Origin: Prevotella sp. UBA2850
GTDB taxonomy: Bacteria > Bacteroidota > Bacteroidia > Bacteroidales > Bacteroidaceae
Assembly: GCA_002350805.1 (NCBI GenBank)
Contig: DEFO01000015.1
Span: 1 to 64,000, forward strand
DNA length: 64,000 nucleotides
Reading direction: 5' to 3'
The notes under the pieces are model-generated. The model worked only from the letters and a program-made list of their open reading frames with translations, was not told the origin of the DNA and did not search any database. How positions within the stretch are numbered: the first letter of the stretch is position 1; every line of letters begins with the position of its first letter. The translations under genes and the position numbers were made by a program. Shown here in pieces: positions 43,517 through 52,187 of the stretch.

Positions 43517-44968
43517 ATGAAACAGAGTCTACTCAAGATGTTGGCGCTTATGGCCCTCGTAGTAACAGGAAATGCTGTATTGGCGCAAGAGACATCGGTC
43601 ACCCAACCCACTGCCGACACATGGGTGCGCGGCAACTCGCCTGCGTCGAATGGCGGCACCAGCAATACGCTGGAAGTAAAAACTTACACGAATGCCGACG
43701 ACCCCACAAAAAGTAACTATTTCTATGCGCTGCTCTCATTCGAGTTTACGGCCCCTGAGGCAGGCAACGAGGTGAAGAGCGCCACACTGCGACTGACAAC
43801 CCGCTACAAGAAGGGCGACTCGGAAATTCAGCTTTTCCCCATCGATTGCACCGTTAACGAGGGTTCTACTGACTACAATGCCGTAGGTGAACTCATCGAA
43901 AGCGCCAAAGCGGGCGAACCCATCTGCTCACTGAGCCTGAAAGGTGACGGCAACAAGGCTCCCACAGATGCCATCGCCGAGGCCTTCCAAACGGTGGATG
44001 CCTGGCAGAACGTGGTCGACCTGACCAGCTATGTAAAGAGTCTGACAGGCAACAGGTTCACACTGCTTATCGTGAAGCCCATGGACCAAAACAGCTCTTC
44101 GCAAATCTTTTCTCGCGAGGCTACCGACCAAGAGCTGAAAAACGGCTCTGTATTTGCCGCTACCGATCTGGTACCATTGCTGACGGTCGACTATCAGGAG
44201 GCGACAGGCACTACACAACTGACAGCGGGTGCATCGGCCGACACCTTTGTGCGCAAAGGCAATAAAACCAACTACGGCAGCAACCCTACCATGGAGCTCT
44301 ATACCTATTATAACGAGAAAGAAGACGGCTCCGTAGAGGACCTCGACTTTGCCGGACTGATGTCGTTACAACTGCCTGCTGCCCCATCAGCCGACGACGA
44401 GTTGCAAAGTGCCACCTTGCGACTGGTGACAGAACGCGCCAAAGGCAGCATTGCTCTCTATCCCTACGAGGGGCAATGGGCCGAGAATGTCATTTACGAA
44501 GAACAGGCAACGGCCATTGCCGAAGCCCGCGCAAAAGAAGCGATTGCCACGGTAAAACTGGCAGGCCAGTCGAACAAGGCTGTCACCGACAATGGGGTGA
44601 CGATGAACACTGTGGAAGAGTGGACCAACCTGATAGACGTCACCAACTACGTGAAATCGCTCAATGGCAACAACGTGAACCTGCTTATCGTCAACCCTGC
44701 CAACACGAAAACCAGCGTGAAGGTATATACCAAGGAAGCTGCCGACGTAACCCTGAAAGACGGCTCGGTGTTTGCCGCTGCCGACCTGGTGCCGCAACTC
44801 ATGCTGACTTATAAAAAGAAAGCGGGTGGTGAGACGGGCATCAGTCTCAACAAGAATAGTATGGATAAGGCTGTGCCGCAAGGCATCTACACCATGAGCG
44901 GCCAGCGTGTCAGCAAAGCCACCCGCGGCATTTACATCATGAATGGCAGAAAGGTAGTTGTAAAATGA
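43517..44968 (+). CDS. secreted protein with two DNRLRE/CBM96-like repeats and T9SS-type tail
   Basis: This 483-residue protein has a signal peptide (LLKMLALMALVVTGNAVLAQ). Two similar ~200-residue modules follow (residues ~22-225 and ~228-440), each starting TADTWVRG or SADTFVRKG and ending with LLIVxP, GSVFAATDLVPLLTVDY or GSVFAAADLVPQLMLTY; they resemble DNRLRE/CBM96-like beta-sandwiches. The C-terminal ~45 residues, ending GIYTMSGQRVSKATRGIYIM and a basic RKVVVK, look like the type IX secretion sorting signal common in Prevotella (family knowledge). No catalytic site is seen. Its stop overlaps the GH43 start (ATGA). Likely a surface glycan-binding protein. Confidence 0.75.
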   Translation: MKQSLLKMLALMALVVTGNAVLAQETSVTQPTADTWVRGNSPASNGGTSNTLEVKTYTNADDPTKSNYFYALLSFEFTAPEAGNEVKSATLRLTTRYKKGDSEIQLFPIDCTVNEGSTDYNAVGELIESAKAGEPICSLSLKGDGNKAPTDAIAEAFQTVDAWQNVVDLTSYVKSLTGNRFTLLIVKPMDQNSSSQIFSREATDQELKNGSVFAATDLVPLLTVDYQEATGTTQLTAGASADTFVRKGNKTNYGSNPTMELYTYYNEKEDGSVEDLDFAGLMSLQLPAAPSADDELQSATLRLVTERAKGSIALYPYEGQWAENVIYEEQATAIAEARAKEAIATVKLAGQSNKAVTDNGVTMNTVEEWTNLIDVTNYVKSLNGNNVNLLIVNPANTKTSVKVYTKEAADVTLKDGSVFAAADLVPQLMLTYKKKAGGETGISLNKNSMDKAVPQGIYTMSGQRVSKATRGIYIMNGRKVVVK

Positions 44969-46611
44969 ACAAAGGTCTGTTCTCACTGTTCCTACTCATG
45001 ATGCCGGCCTTGGCTTCAGCGCAGTCAGTATCGCAGGTGTGGTCGCCCGACAACGGCGACGGCACCTACACCAATCCCGTACTCTTTGCCGACTACAGCG
45101 ACCCCGACGTATGTGCCGTGGGCGAAGACTTCTATCTCACAGCCTCGTCGTTCAACTGCATTCCGGGACTGCCCATCCTCCACTCGAAAGATTTGGTGAA
45201 CTGGCAGCTCGTGGGCCATGCCCTACAGCAACTAGAGCCGCGAGAGGTGTTCGACCAGCCCCAGCACGGCAAGGGAGTATGGGCACCTGCCATCCGCCAT
45301 CATAACGGCGAATTCTACATCTACTGGGGCGACCCCGACTATGGCATTTTCATGGTGAAGAGCAACGACCCCACGGGAAAATGGAAGAAGCCAGTATGTG
45401 TCATTGAGGGCAAGGGAATGATTGACCCGTGTCCGCTGTGGGACGACGACGGGCGCTGCTATCTGGTGAACGGATGGGCAGCATCGCGGGCTGGTTTCAA
45501 CTCGGTGCTCACCGTGCGTGAGCTCTCTACCGACGGCACACAGGTGGTTGGCCTGCCCCGCATCGTGTTCGACGGCGGACAAGAGAACCACACCACCGAG
45601 GGCCCAAAGTTCTACAAGCGCGACGGCTGGTATTGGATACTATGCCCGGCGGGCGGCGTTGAGATGGGCTGGCAGCTGGCCATGCGCTCACGGTCGCCCT
45701 ACGGTCCCTACGAGTGGAAGCGTGTGATGTGGCAGGGCAAGACCGACATCAACGGTCCCCACCAAGGGGCATGGGTGCATGTCGACGGCCAGCATGCCGA
45801 CGGCAAAGCTGATGGTGAAGACTGGTTTCTTCACTTCAACGACCGTGGTGCCTACGGACGAGTAGTCTATCTGCAGCCCATCGACTGGTCAACGGGATGG
45901 CCGATGATGGGCCGCCATGGTGAGCCTTATGCCACCTACCGCAAGCCTGCCACTACGTCGACAACTATTGTCAACCCACAGGAATCCGACGAGATGAATG
46001 GCACGCTAGGTTTGCAATGGCAATGGCACGCCAACTACCAGCAGACATTCGGAATGCCTACTGCCGACGGCTGTTACCGTCTGTATACCGCCGACCTGCC
46101 TGTTGGTTTCAAGAGTCTGTGGGATGTGCCCAACCTATTGTTACAGAAACCCACCGCCCCGCGGTTCATGGCAACAGCCAAGGTGCGGTTGGCTACGAAG
46201 GAAGAGGGTCAGTATGGGGGCATTGTGATGATGGGTCGCGACTATTCGGCACTTGTCGTGGTGCGCCAAGGCCACCATTTCGTGCTGCAACGCCATACCT
46301 GCATGGGAGCCGACGAGGGGCAGATGGAATCGCAAACCACCCTCACCACGCTCAAGGCCACCCACCGAGACACCATTCCCTACTCGCCCGCCACAAGCAT
46401 CGACCTCTATCTGCGCATGACCGTTAGCGACGGCATCTGTCGCTACAGCTACAGCCTCGACGGCAAACGCTTCCATGAGGCAGGCGAGCCGTTCACCATG
46501 CGCCAGGGCAAATGGATTGGCGCCAAGTTCGGTTTTGTGGCCGAGTGCAGCGCGAGGAAAGGCAACCGTGGCTGGCTCGATGTCGACTGGATGAGGATTG
46601 CTAAGAATTGA
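44965..46611 (+). CDS. GH43 family glycoside hydrolase
   Basis: This secreted 548-residue protein has a signal peptide (GLFSLFLLMMPALASAQ). The five-bladed propeller of GH43 is shown by NPVLFADYSDPDVCAVGEDF (catalytic base Asp), MIDPCPLWDDDGRCYLV (pKa modulator Asp) and HTTEGPKFYKRDGWYW (acid Glu). The C-terminal ~200 residues form a concanavalin-like sandwich (SLWDVPNLLLQKPTAPRFMATA, WIGAKFGFVAECS) usual in beta-xylosidase/arabinofuranosidase-type members. Translation is coupled to the upstream binding protein by a 4-nt overlap. Expected to release arabinose, xylose or galactose from side chains; the exact activity is open. Confidence 0.9.
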   Translation: MNKGLFSLFLLMMPALASAQSVSQVWSPDNGDGTYTNPVLFADYSDPDVCAVGEDFYLTASSFNCIPGLPILHSKDLVNWQLVGHALQQLEPREVFDQPQHGKGVWAPAIRHHNGEFYIYWGDPDYGIFMVKSNDPTGKWKKPVCVIEGKGMIDPCPLWDDDGRCYLVNGWAASRAGFNSVLTVRELSTDGTQVVGLPRIVFDGGQENHTTEGPKFYKRDGWYWILCPAGGVEMGWQLAMRSRSPYGPYEWKRVMWQGKTDINGPHQGAWVHVDGQHADGKADGEDWFLHFNDRGAYGRVVYLQPIDWSTGWPMMGRHGEPYATYRKPATTSTTIVNPQESDEMNGTLGLQWQWHANYQQTFGMPTADGCYRLYTADLPVGFKSLWDVPNLLLQKPTAPRFMATAKVRLATKEEGQYGGIVMMGRDYSALVVVRQGHHFVLQRHTCMGADEGQMESQTTLTTLKATHRDTIPYSPATSIDLYLRMTVSDGICRYSYSLDGKRFHEAGEPFTMRQGKWIGAKFGFVAECSARKGNRGWLDVDWMRIAKN

Positions 46612-46616
46612 TTATT

Positions 46617-46777
46617 TAGGAGTGTAGACAACACCCCACCTCCTGAACTTTGAACCTTGAACTTGAAACTATTTTTGGAGTGTAGGAGTGTAGACAACAC
46701 CCCGCCTCTTGAACTTTGAGCCTTGAACTTGGAACTATTTATGGGAGTGTAGGAGTATAGACAACACCCCATCAAGA
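46617..46777. repeat. three tandem 66-67-bp units
   Basis: Copies starting taggagtNtagacaacacccc lie at 46617, 46683 and 46750 (the last truncated). Inside each full unit is a period-7 tract of tgaactt-type words. The array lies between the convergent GH43 and GH28 genes. Confidence 0.9.
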
Positions 46778-46795
46778 GATGTGTGGGCTGGTGCG

Positions 46796-48247
46796 TCACA
46801 AGTTGGTTGGTGGCCACACGCCCTCTTCCGTCTTGCCTTCCACATCGTCGAAGATGAAGGCAGGACGGAAGTCTTTGTCTCTTACCTCCGCCTTGATGTT
46901 ACGAAGCGTGATGCCCCGCACATGGCGCACATAGAACGCCCAGGCAGGCAGTTCGCCATACATAGTGAACTCAGGATAAGACGCAGCTGCCTCGTTTACC
47001 TCATGCAAACGATAGGAACCTACATAAGCCATGGCCTTGGAGGCCCTGCCGGGATGACTGACACGAATATTCTCGAGCACCACATTCTCTATGTAACGCC
47101 CAGGCAGACCGCAGATGCTGCTGGGCCACGGATTATGAAAATAGTCCACTTCCGGGCCCCGCAGGTCGTAAGCCTCGTCGGGTCGTCCGAAGGGAACCTC
47201 AGCATCCACATTGCGAATGATGATATTACGGCAGATGCCCGGCCGCTCGTCATGGCGGGCGCCCAAGCACACAAAGATTGGATTGCCAGTATTACGGGCA
47301 CGGATGCCATCGACGAGGATATCATCGATGATGCCGCCATCCACCGTTTCGATGGCTATGGCTGAGCGGAACGTGTCGTACACCTCAATGTCACGCACCT
47401 CAATATGTCGGAAGCCACCGTACGACGCAGTACCAAATTTCACGGCACTGGCACTCGAGGCAATGCGGCAGTGGGCGATATAGATGCTGTCGCAGCACAA
47501 CTCAGCATACTCGCTCTTCAGGCAGATACCGTCGTCGGCTGCATTGATGTCACAATGAGTGATGCGTGCCTGCCGGCAATCGGTCAGGTCGATGCCGTCG
47601 TTGTTCCAGTAGGCACGGTTCACCACCTGTATGCTATCGATGGAGATGTGGCTGCTGCGGTCGATAGATATACCCCACTCGGCACTGCTCCGTGCCGTGA
47701 TTCCCTTTACCGTGATGCCGTCGCAGCGGTCGAAGAAGAACAGTTTCGGACGGGCATTGGGGCGCATGCGCCGCTGATTGTAGTTAGGGTCGATACGCTC
47801 GCCGATATGGTGCAGGCTGTCGATGGTCAGAGCCAGCTCCAGTCCCTGTCCGTCGATGACACCCTTCCCCGTGATGCTAATGTTATGCTGACCGCTGGCC
47901 ACCAGCAATGCCGTGCGTGACTTCTCGCCCACCTGTGCTGCACTGCCTGGCTCATCATAGTCGTAGGGCGACGTGCTGCCCAGCAACACTGCCCCAGGCA
48001 TAAGATGCAACTCCACGTTCGACCGCATGTGCAGCATCCCCGTAAGGTAAGTACCCTTGTGCAAGATGAGTGTTCCACCCTGCCGATGGTGAGCGATGCG
48101 GTCGATGGCACTTTGGAGGACAGTGGTGTTCAACGTCTTACCGTCGGTTGACAGTGGAAGACGGGTAGACTCAATGATGAGTGGCTTCGCACCTACCATT
48201 GAGAAACACAGGCATAATGCCAAAAGCAGAAACAATGTTTTTCTCAT
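46796..48247 (-). CDS. GH28 polygalacturonase-like enzyme
   Basis: This secreted 483-residue protein (ATG at 48247, signal peptide MRKTLFLLLALCLCFSMVGA) is a right-handed beta-helix of family GH28. Key motifs are NNDGIDLTDC, ADDGICLKSEYAE (the catalytic Asp pair) and the following KFGTASYGGF region; the GHG motif of classical polygalacturonases appears altered. GH28 members hydrolyse galacturonan or rhamnogalacturonan linkages, some as exo enzymes on small side-chain structures (family knowledge). The frame could extend 3 codons upstream to a TTG, but the ATG fits better. It is the only minus-strand enzyme at this end of the cluster, divergent from the regulator gene at 48617. Confidence 0.86.
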   Translation of the reverse strand: MRKTLFLLLALCLCFSMVGAKPLIIESTRLPLSTDGKTLNTTVLQSAIDRIAHHRQGGTLILHKGTYLTGMLHMRSNVELHLMPGAVLLGSTSPYDYDEPGSAAQVGEKSRTALLVASGQHNISITGKGVIDGQGLELALTIDSLHHIGERIDPNYNQRRMRPNARPKLFFFDRCDGITVKGITARSSAEWGISIDRSSHISIDSIQVVNRAYWNNDGIDLTDCRQARITHCDINAADDGICLKSEYAELCCDSIYIAHCRIASSASAVKFGTASYGGFRHIEVRDIEVYDTFRSAIAIETVDGGIIDDILVDGIRARNTGNPIFVCLGARHDERPGICRNIIIRNVDAEVPFGRPDEAYDLRGPEVDYFHNPWPSSICGLPGRYIENVVLENIRVSHPGRASKAMAYVGSYRLHEVNEAAASYPEFTMYGELPAWAFYVRHVRGITLRNIKAEVRDKDFRPAFIFDDVEGKTEEGVWPPTNL

Positions 48248-48616
48248 AGAGTACAAAAATACATAAAAATACCGGAATAGTAGAGCCTATTCAATAAAAA
48301 AACGCTTTTTCCTGCGTAATCCGTTCCTCTCAATCGTAATAATAGGGAAAAGGGTTGATTTCATGTTCAGAGACATATTTATAAGGTTTTTAAAGAGTAG
48401 TTTTTTAGGTTAGTTATTTGATGAGCATGGCTCATGACGACGGCTGGACTTCAGCGAGAGGTGCCGGCCGTCTTTATTTCTCGGAGGTTATGGCAGTTCA
48501 TCGTGTAGGTGGTAACGGGTTAGAATGGATGTTTTTTTGAAAACGTTGGACATTTTGCTTGCTAGTTACGCAAAAAATGACTATCTTCGCCAACGAAACC
48601 TAAAAGATATATCACC
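48248..48616. other. intergenic region between GH28 and membrane regulator
   Basis: It contains a free-standing hairpin (arms gacggctgg at 48439-48447 and ccggccgtc at 48464-48472, followed by T-rich sequence) with no plus-strand gene before it, a small tgagc/gctca hairpin at 48422-48434, and TATCTTCG at 48582-48589 as a possible -7 element of the regulator (TTTG at 48554-48557, spacing 24, longer than usual). Confidence 0.45.
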
Positions 48617-51427
48617 TTGAAAAGCTTGAAAACGATCATATTGCTACTATGTGCACTCTTCTTGTCACGGCCCGCAGGCATGCTTGCCTACAACGACGAG
48701 GTAAGACTGATGACGCTGTCGATAGCCGACGGCCTGGCCGGAGAGACGGTGAACCGCGTGATGAAAGACCATGCGGGGCGTATCTGGATTGCCACCAACA
48801 ACGGCGTGAACATCTATAATGGCAGGGGTATTGCCACCTTCCGCCTAGCTCAAGAGAAACAACTCACCGTAAACGTGAACGACCTCTGCGAGACGGCCGA
48901 CGGGAGCATCTATGCCGCCACTGATGCGGGTCTATACCGGCTGGGGAACGGCGAGAAGAGTTTCCAGCATATCCTGCCTGAGGTGCAGAACCCGGAGTGT
49001 CTGCTGGCTGTGGGCAACACGCTCTATTTGGGCGGCAAGCAAGGCATGCAAGTGTATGAGCAGGGCGAACTGCGCCAAAGGAACGTGGGGGTGAGCGGTA
49101 AGGGACTCGACAACGTAGTACGTCAATATGCCGTCGACGACCATGGCTTCATTTACTTTCTAAGCCGCTACGACCTGAACCGTTACGACCCGAAAACGGG
49201 CAAAACGGTGAGTTGTGGGCTGAGCCGTGCCATGCCGGAACACACGGCGGTGCACGGACTGTGCCTGCTGGGAAAATGCTGCTTTGTGGGCACCCGCTCG
49301 GAGGGGCTCTACCTCTATGATATGCAGTCACAACAGGCGAAAAAGATAGAAGATGTGGGCAACGTGGTAACATCGGTTGACAAGAGTGCCGACGGATATG
49401 TGACGGTGTCGACCGACGGTTCGGGTGCCTATCTCATCGATGGCAACGGCCGTATCGTGGAGCATTTCAATGCCGATGCTGAGGACAGCCACCGTCTGCC
49501 TACCAATGCTGTATACACTTATATGCGCGATGCCAACGGCATCAACTGGTTTGGCTTTGTGCGCTACGGACTGGCCTACACGCCTCATAACTCGCAACTC
49601 TTCAGACCCTACGGCTGGGAGGGATTCACCACGCTAGGCATGAATGTGCGCACCCACTGCATGAGAGGTACCGAGGGCGTCATCGGCACGCAGAACGGCT
49701 GCTGGTATGTGGACAGCAAGCGCCGCATAAGCCGCTTTTTCTCGCCTGCCGAGATGAGTGGTGGACACATCGTCAACAGCGTGGCATGGTTTGAGGGCGA
49801 GTACTACATAGGAACGTTCGACGGCGGTGTGAGCGTGCTCAACCCGCAGACACTGACCATGCGATCGCTGACGGAGGTGCCCCAGTTGCGCCACTCGTCG
49901 ATAGGCGACATCAAGACGGGGCCCGACGGCAGGCTGTGGATTGGCAGCAGCCAGGGGTTGTTCATCATCGACAAGCAGGGCAACATGGTGCGCTACACCG
50001 AGCAGAACTCTCACATCGTGGGCGGCATCATCATCAGCATTGCCTTCGACGGACAGAAGAACGCATGGCTGACCGGCGCGACGGGCATCTCGCTCTACAG
50101 CGCGGCCAGCAGCGAAATTGTGGAGCCGCGATGGCCCGAGGGATTCTTCCATCAGCAGCCTTACATGCGCGGCACACCGGGGCACGACGGTATTGTTTAC
50201 ATGCGTACCGGGCCTCAGGTATACTACTCGAATGCCACGATGAGCAGCTTCGGCGAACTGCCCCTGCCCATCACCCTGAGCGACAAGTGGTGCCGTAGCA
50301 TGGCCGACGACGGAAAAGGACATCTGTGGGTGGCCTCCGAGCGAGGCCTACTGCGCTTCGGCTACGACATGACGGGCATGCTGCAGATAGGTGGCGGCGA
50401 GGGGTTGCTGGGCGAGCTGATCAGCGAGGTGAGCATCGACGAGAACGGACTATTGTGGGTAGCCACGTCGAGAGGACTGTTCACCGCACGGCCTGAGGCT
50501 TTGGAGAAGTGGCGCCACAACACGGCCTACAAGGTGAGGCTGTTTCATATACGACGGGGCAGCGACTTGCTGACCAGTCCGGAGAGCATGCGAGTGAACG
50601 ACGAGCGGGCCGTCAGACTGACATGGAACATGGGCTCGGAGGTGTTGCAGGCTGAGCCGACACTGCCCGACTATGCCCAACAGCGCAGCCGACTGTATGA
50701 ATACCGCATCGACGGGCATGAATGGATGATTGTGAAGAACGACGAGCCCATTGAGGTGCGCGGACTATGGCCAGGCAGGCACAAACTGGAGGTACGGCTG
50801 GCCGGAGCCGACGGCACGATGACCGTCTACAAGGTGATGGTAGTGCCCTCGGCATGGGCCATCTTCGAGGCCATCCTGCTGCTGGCTGCCCTGGTGCTGC
50901 TATGGATGTGGTGGCGCTACAGGAAAAGCACCCGGGTACTGCTGAGCGAGCGCAACGAGATAGAGGATGCGCTGATAGAAGTGGAGAACGAGCTGCAGGA
51001 AGCCAATGCCGACGGGCTGATGGCCGACGGCGAGGGCAATGTGGCACAGAAATACCAGAAGGTGAAAATCGACGAGCGTGAATGTGCCGACATTGTGAAG
51101 CGCATGCGCCAATATATCGAGAAGAACAAGGTGTATACGAATGCCGACCTGAAGATGAAAGACCTGGCCGACGTGCTGCGACTGTCGCCCTCGAAACTCA
51201 GTCAGGTGTTCAACCTCTATTTGAACGAAAACTACTATGAATTCATCAACCGCTACCGGCTCGACGAGTTCAAGCGGCTCATCGAGGCCGGCGAGTACCA
51301 CCGCTACACCATCACCGCCCTGAGCGAGCAATGCGGATTCAAAAAATCGAACTTCTTCTCCACCTTCCGGAAGGTGGAAGGCATGACTCCGGCAGAGTAT
51401 TTAAAGAAGCACGGAGTGAAAGTTTAG
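48617..51427 (+). CDS. membrane-spanning propeller sensor with AraC-type DNA-binding domain (no kinase)
   Basis: This 936-residue protein resembles a hybrid two-component system regulator but lacks its kinase. After a signal sequence come beta-propeller repeats (residues ~30-640, e.g. DHAGRIWIATNNGVNIYNG, DGRLWIGSSQGLFIID, DENGLLWVATSRGLFTARP), a triple-Tyr type sandwich (SRLYEYRIDGHEW...LWPGRHKLEVR), and a transmembrane helix (~746-767). A short coiled coil leads directly to an AraC helix-turn-helix (~830-936: LKMKDLADVLRLSPSKLSQV, ITALSEQCGFKKSNFFSTFR). No HisKA, HATPase or receiver domain is present. The frame has no ATG before the mature part, so TTG at 48617 is the probable start. It likely senses a periplasmic oligosaccharide and controls the adjacent PUL. 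Confidence 0.85.
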   Translation: MKSLKTIILLLCALFLSRPAGMLAYNDEVRLMTLSIADGLAGETVNRVMKDHAGRIWIATNNGVNIYNGRGIATFRLAQEKQLTVNVNDLCETADGSIYAATDAGLYRLGNGEKSFQHILPEVQNPECLLAVGNTLYLGGKQGMQVYEQGELRQRNVGVSGKGLDNVVRQYAVDDHGFIYFLSRYDLNRYDPKTGKTVSCGLSRAMPEHTAVHGLCLLGKCCFVGTRSEGLYLYDMQSQQAKKIEDVGNVVTSVDKSADGYVTVSTDGSGAYLIDGNGRIVEHFNADAEDSHRLPTNAVYTYMRDANGINWFGFVRYGLAYTPHNSQLFRPYGWEGFTTLGMNVRTHCMRGTEGVIGTQNGCWYVDSKRRISRFFSPAEMSGGHIVNSVAWFEGEYYIGTFDGGVSVLNPQTLTMRSLTEVPQLRHSSIGDIKTGPDGRLWIGSSQGLFIIDKQGNMVRYTEQNSHIVGGIIISIAFDGQKNAWLTGATGISLYSAASSEIVEPRWPEGFFHQQPYMRGTPGHDGIVYMRTGPQVYYSNATMSSFGELPLPITLSDKWCRSMADDGKGHLWVASERGLLRFGYDMTGMLQIGGGEGLLGELISEVSIDENGLLWVATSRGLFTARPEALEKWRHNTAYKVRLFHIRRGSDLLTSPESMRVNDERAVRLTWNMGSEVLQAEPTLPDYAQQRSRLYEYRIDGHEWMIVKNDEPIEVRGLWPGRHKLEVRLAGADGTMTVYKVMVVPSAWAIFEAILLLAALVLLWMWWRYRKSTRVLLSERNEIEDALIEVENELQEANADGLMADGEGNVAQKYQKVKIDERECADIVKRMRQYIEKNKVYTNADLKMKDLADVLRLSPSKLSQVFNLYLNENYYEFINRYRLDEFKRLIEAGEYHRYTITALSEQCGFKKSNFFSTFRKVEGMTPAEYLKKHGVKV

Positions 51428-51511
51428 TTGCATAAAAGGAGGAGAATTGTTACAAAAACAGTTTTTCTAATTTAGATGGACCGAAACATAAATCACTGAC
51501 AAACAATAAGT

Positions 51512-51544
51512 TAAACCAGTTGGAATGGTATCTAAACCAGTTGG
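51512..51544. repeat. two 12-bp direct repeats spaced 21 bp
   Basis: taaaccagttgg occurs at 51512-51523 and 51533-51544, exactly two helical turns apart, upstream of the sigma/SusC promoter. This is a good candidate for an operator bound by the AraC-type regulator encoded just before. Confidence 0.7.
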
Positions 51545-51587
51545 CTGCAAACAAGGACGAAAACACTTGCTTGCAGCCTTATTATTT
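51543..51587 (+). terminator. hairpin after regulator gene, overlapping the next promoter
   Basis: ggctgcaa (51543-51550) pairs with ttgcagcc (51571-51578), and after one mismatch caag pairs with cttg; the loop is 10 nt and a T-rich tract follows. It is about 115 nt downstream of the regulator stop. Confidence 0.6.
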
Positions 51588-51597
51588 TCTATCTTTG
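51567..51597 (+). promoter_or_regulatory. promoter of the ECF sigma-SusC-SusD operon
   Basis: TATCTTTG (51590-51597) is an exact -7 element; CTTG at 51566-51569 is a near -33 element at 20-bp spacing. The ATG of the sigma gene lies 46 nt downstream. Confidence 0.7.
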
Positions 51598-51643
51598 CCA
51601 ATGAAAAATCTAAATCGCAAACATCTATTAAACAACCAACGAT

Positions 51644-52162
51644 ATGGCAACAACCGACAACAGCAATAAGACGCAACTCATCGCTGACATTTATAATATG
51701 TACGCGAGAGAGCTGATGGCATATCTCATGTCGTACACTCACAACGAGATGGCGGCAGAAGACATGCTGCACGATTTGTTTGTGAAGGTGATTGGACTCG
51801 ACGTGGTAAACAAGGAAACGGCCAAGAGCCTGCTATTTGTCACTGCCCGCCGCATGATGATCGACGATGCCCGTCACAAAGCGTTCGTACGCCAGTATGA
51901 GAAAGACGCACTGGCAGAGATGAACCGCTACGACCAGTACTCGGTGGAGCGACGCCTCGATGCCGAGCGCATCAGCCGTCTGGAGAGCGCACGTATGGCC
52001 CGTATGCCACAGAAGAGCGCCCAGGTGTATGAACTCTGCTTCCACGAGGAGCGCAGTGCCCGCGAGATTGCCGAGCTGATGCAGATGAACCAGCGTACCG
52101 TCGAGGGACACATCTACCGCTGCCGCAAAGAAATGCGCGAGTACCTGAGAAAAGTAATGTAA
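51644..52162 (+). CDS. ECF-type RNA polymerase sigma factor in PUL
   Basis: This 172-residue sigma factor has region 2 (IADIYNMYARELMAYLMSYT, EMAAEDMLHDLFVKV, ARRMMIDDARHK) and region 4 (MPQKSAQVYELCFHEERSAR, IAELMQMNQRTVEGHIYRC). No anti-sigma gene adjoins; instead the SusC gene follows after 25 nt, so the factor is probably made together with the transporter. Control may come from the membrane AraC-type regulator upstream. Whether this factor acts on this operon or on other loci cannot be decided from the sequence. Confidence 0.88.
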   Translation: MATTDNSNKTQLIADIYNMYARELMAYLMSYTHNEMAAEDMLHDLFVKVIGLDVVNKETAKSLLFVTARRMMIDDARHKAFVRQYEKDALAEMNRYDQYSVERRLDAERISRLESARMARMPQKSAQVYELCFHEERSAREIAELMQMNQRTVEGHIYRCRKEMREYLRKVM

Positions 52163-52187
52163 ATATTTTAATACTAACATAATAATC

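Noticed and set aside
48254..48261. TATTTTTG as -7 element for GH28
   Set aside because: It lies only ~7 nt before the ATG and has no TTTG at the right distance, so it is probably chance in an A-rich stretch.
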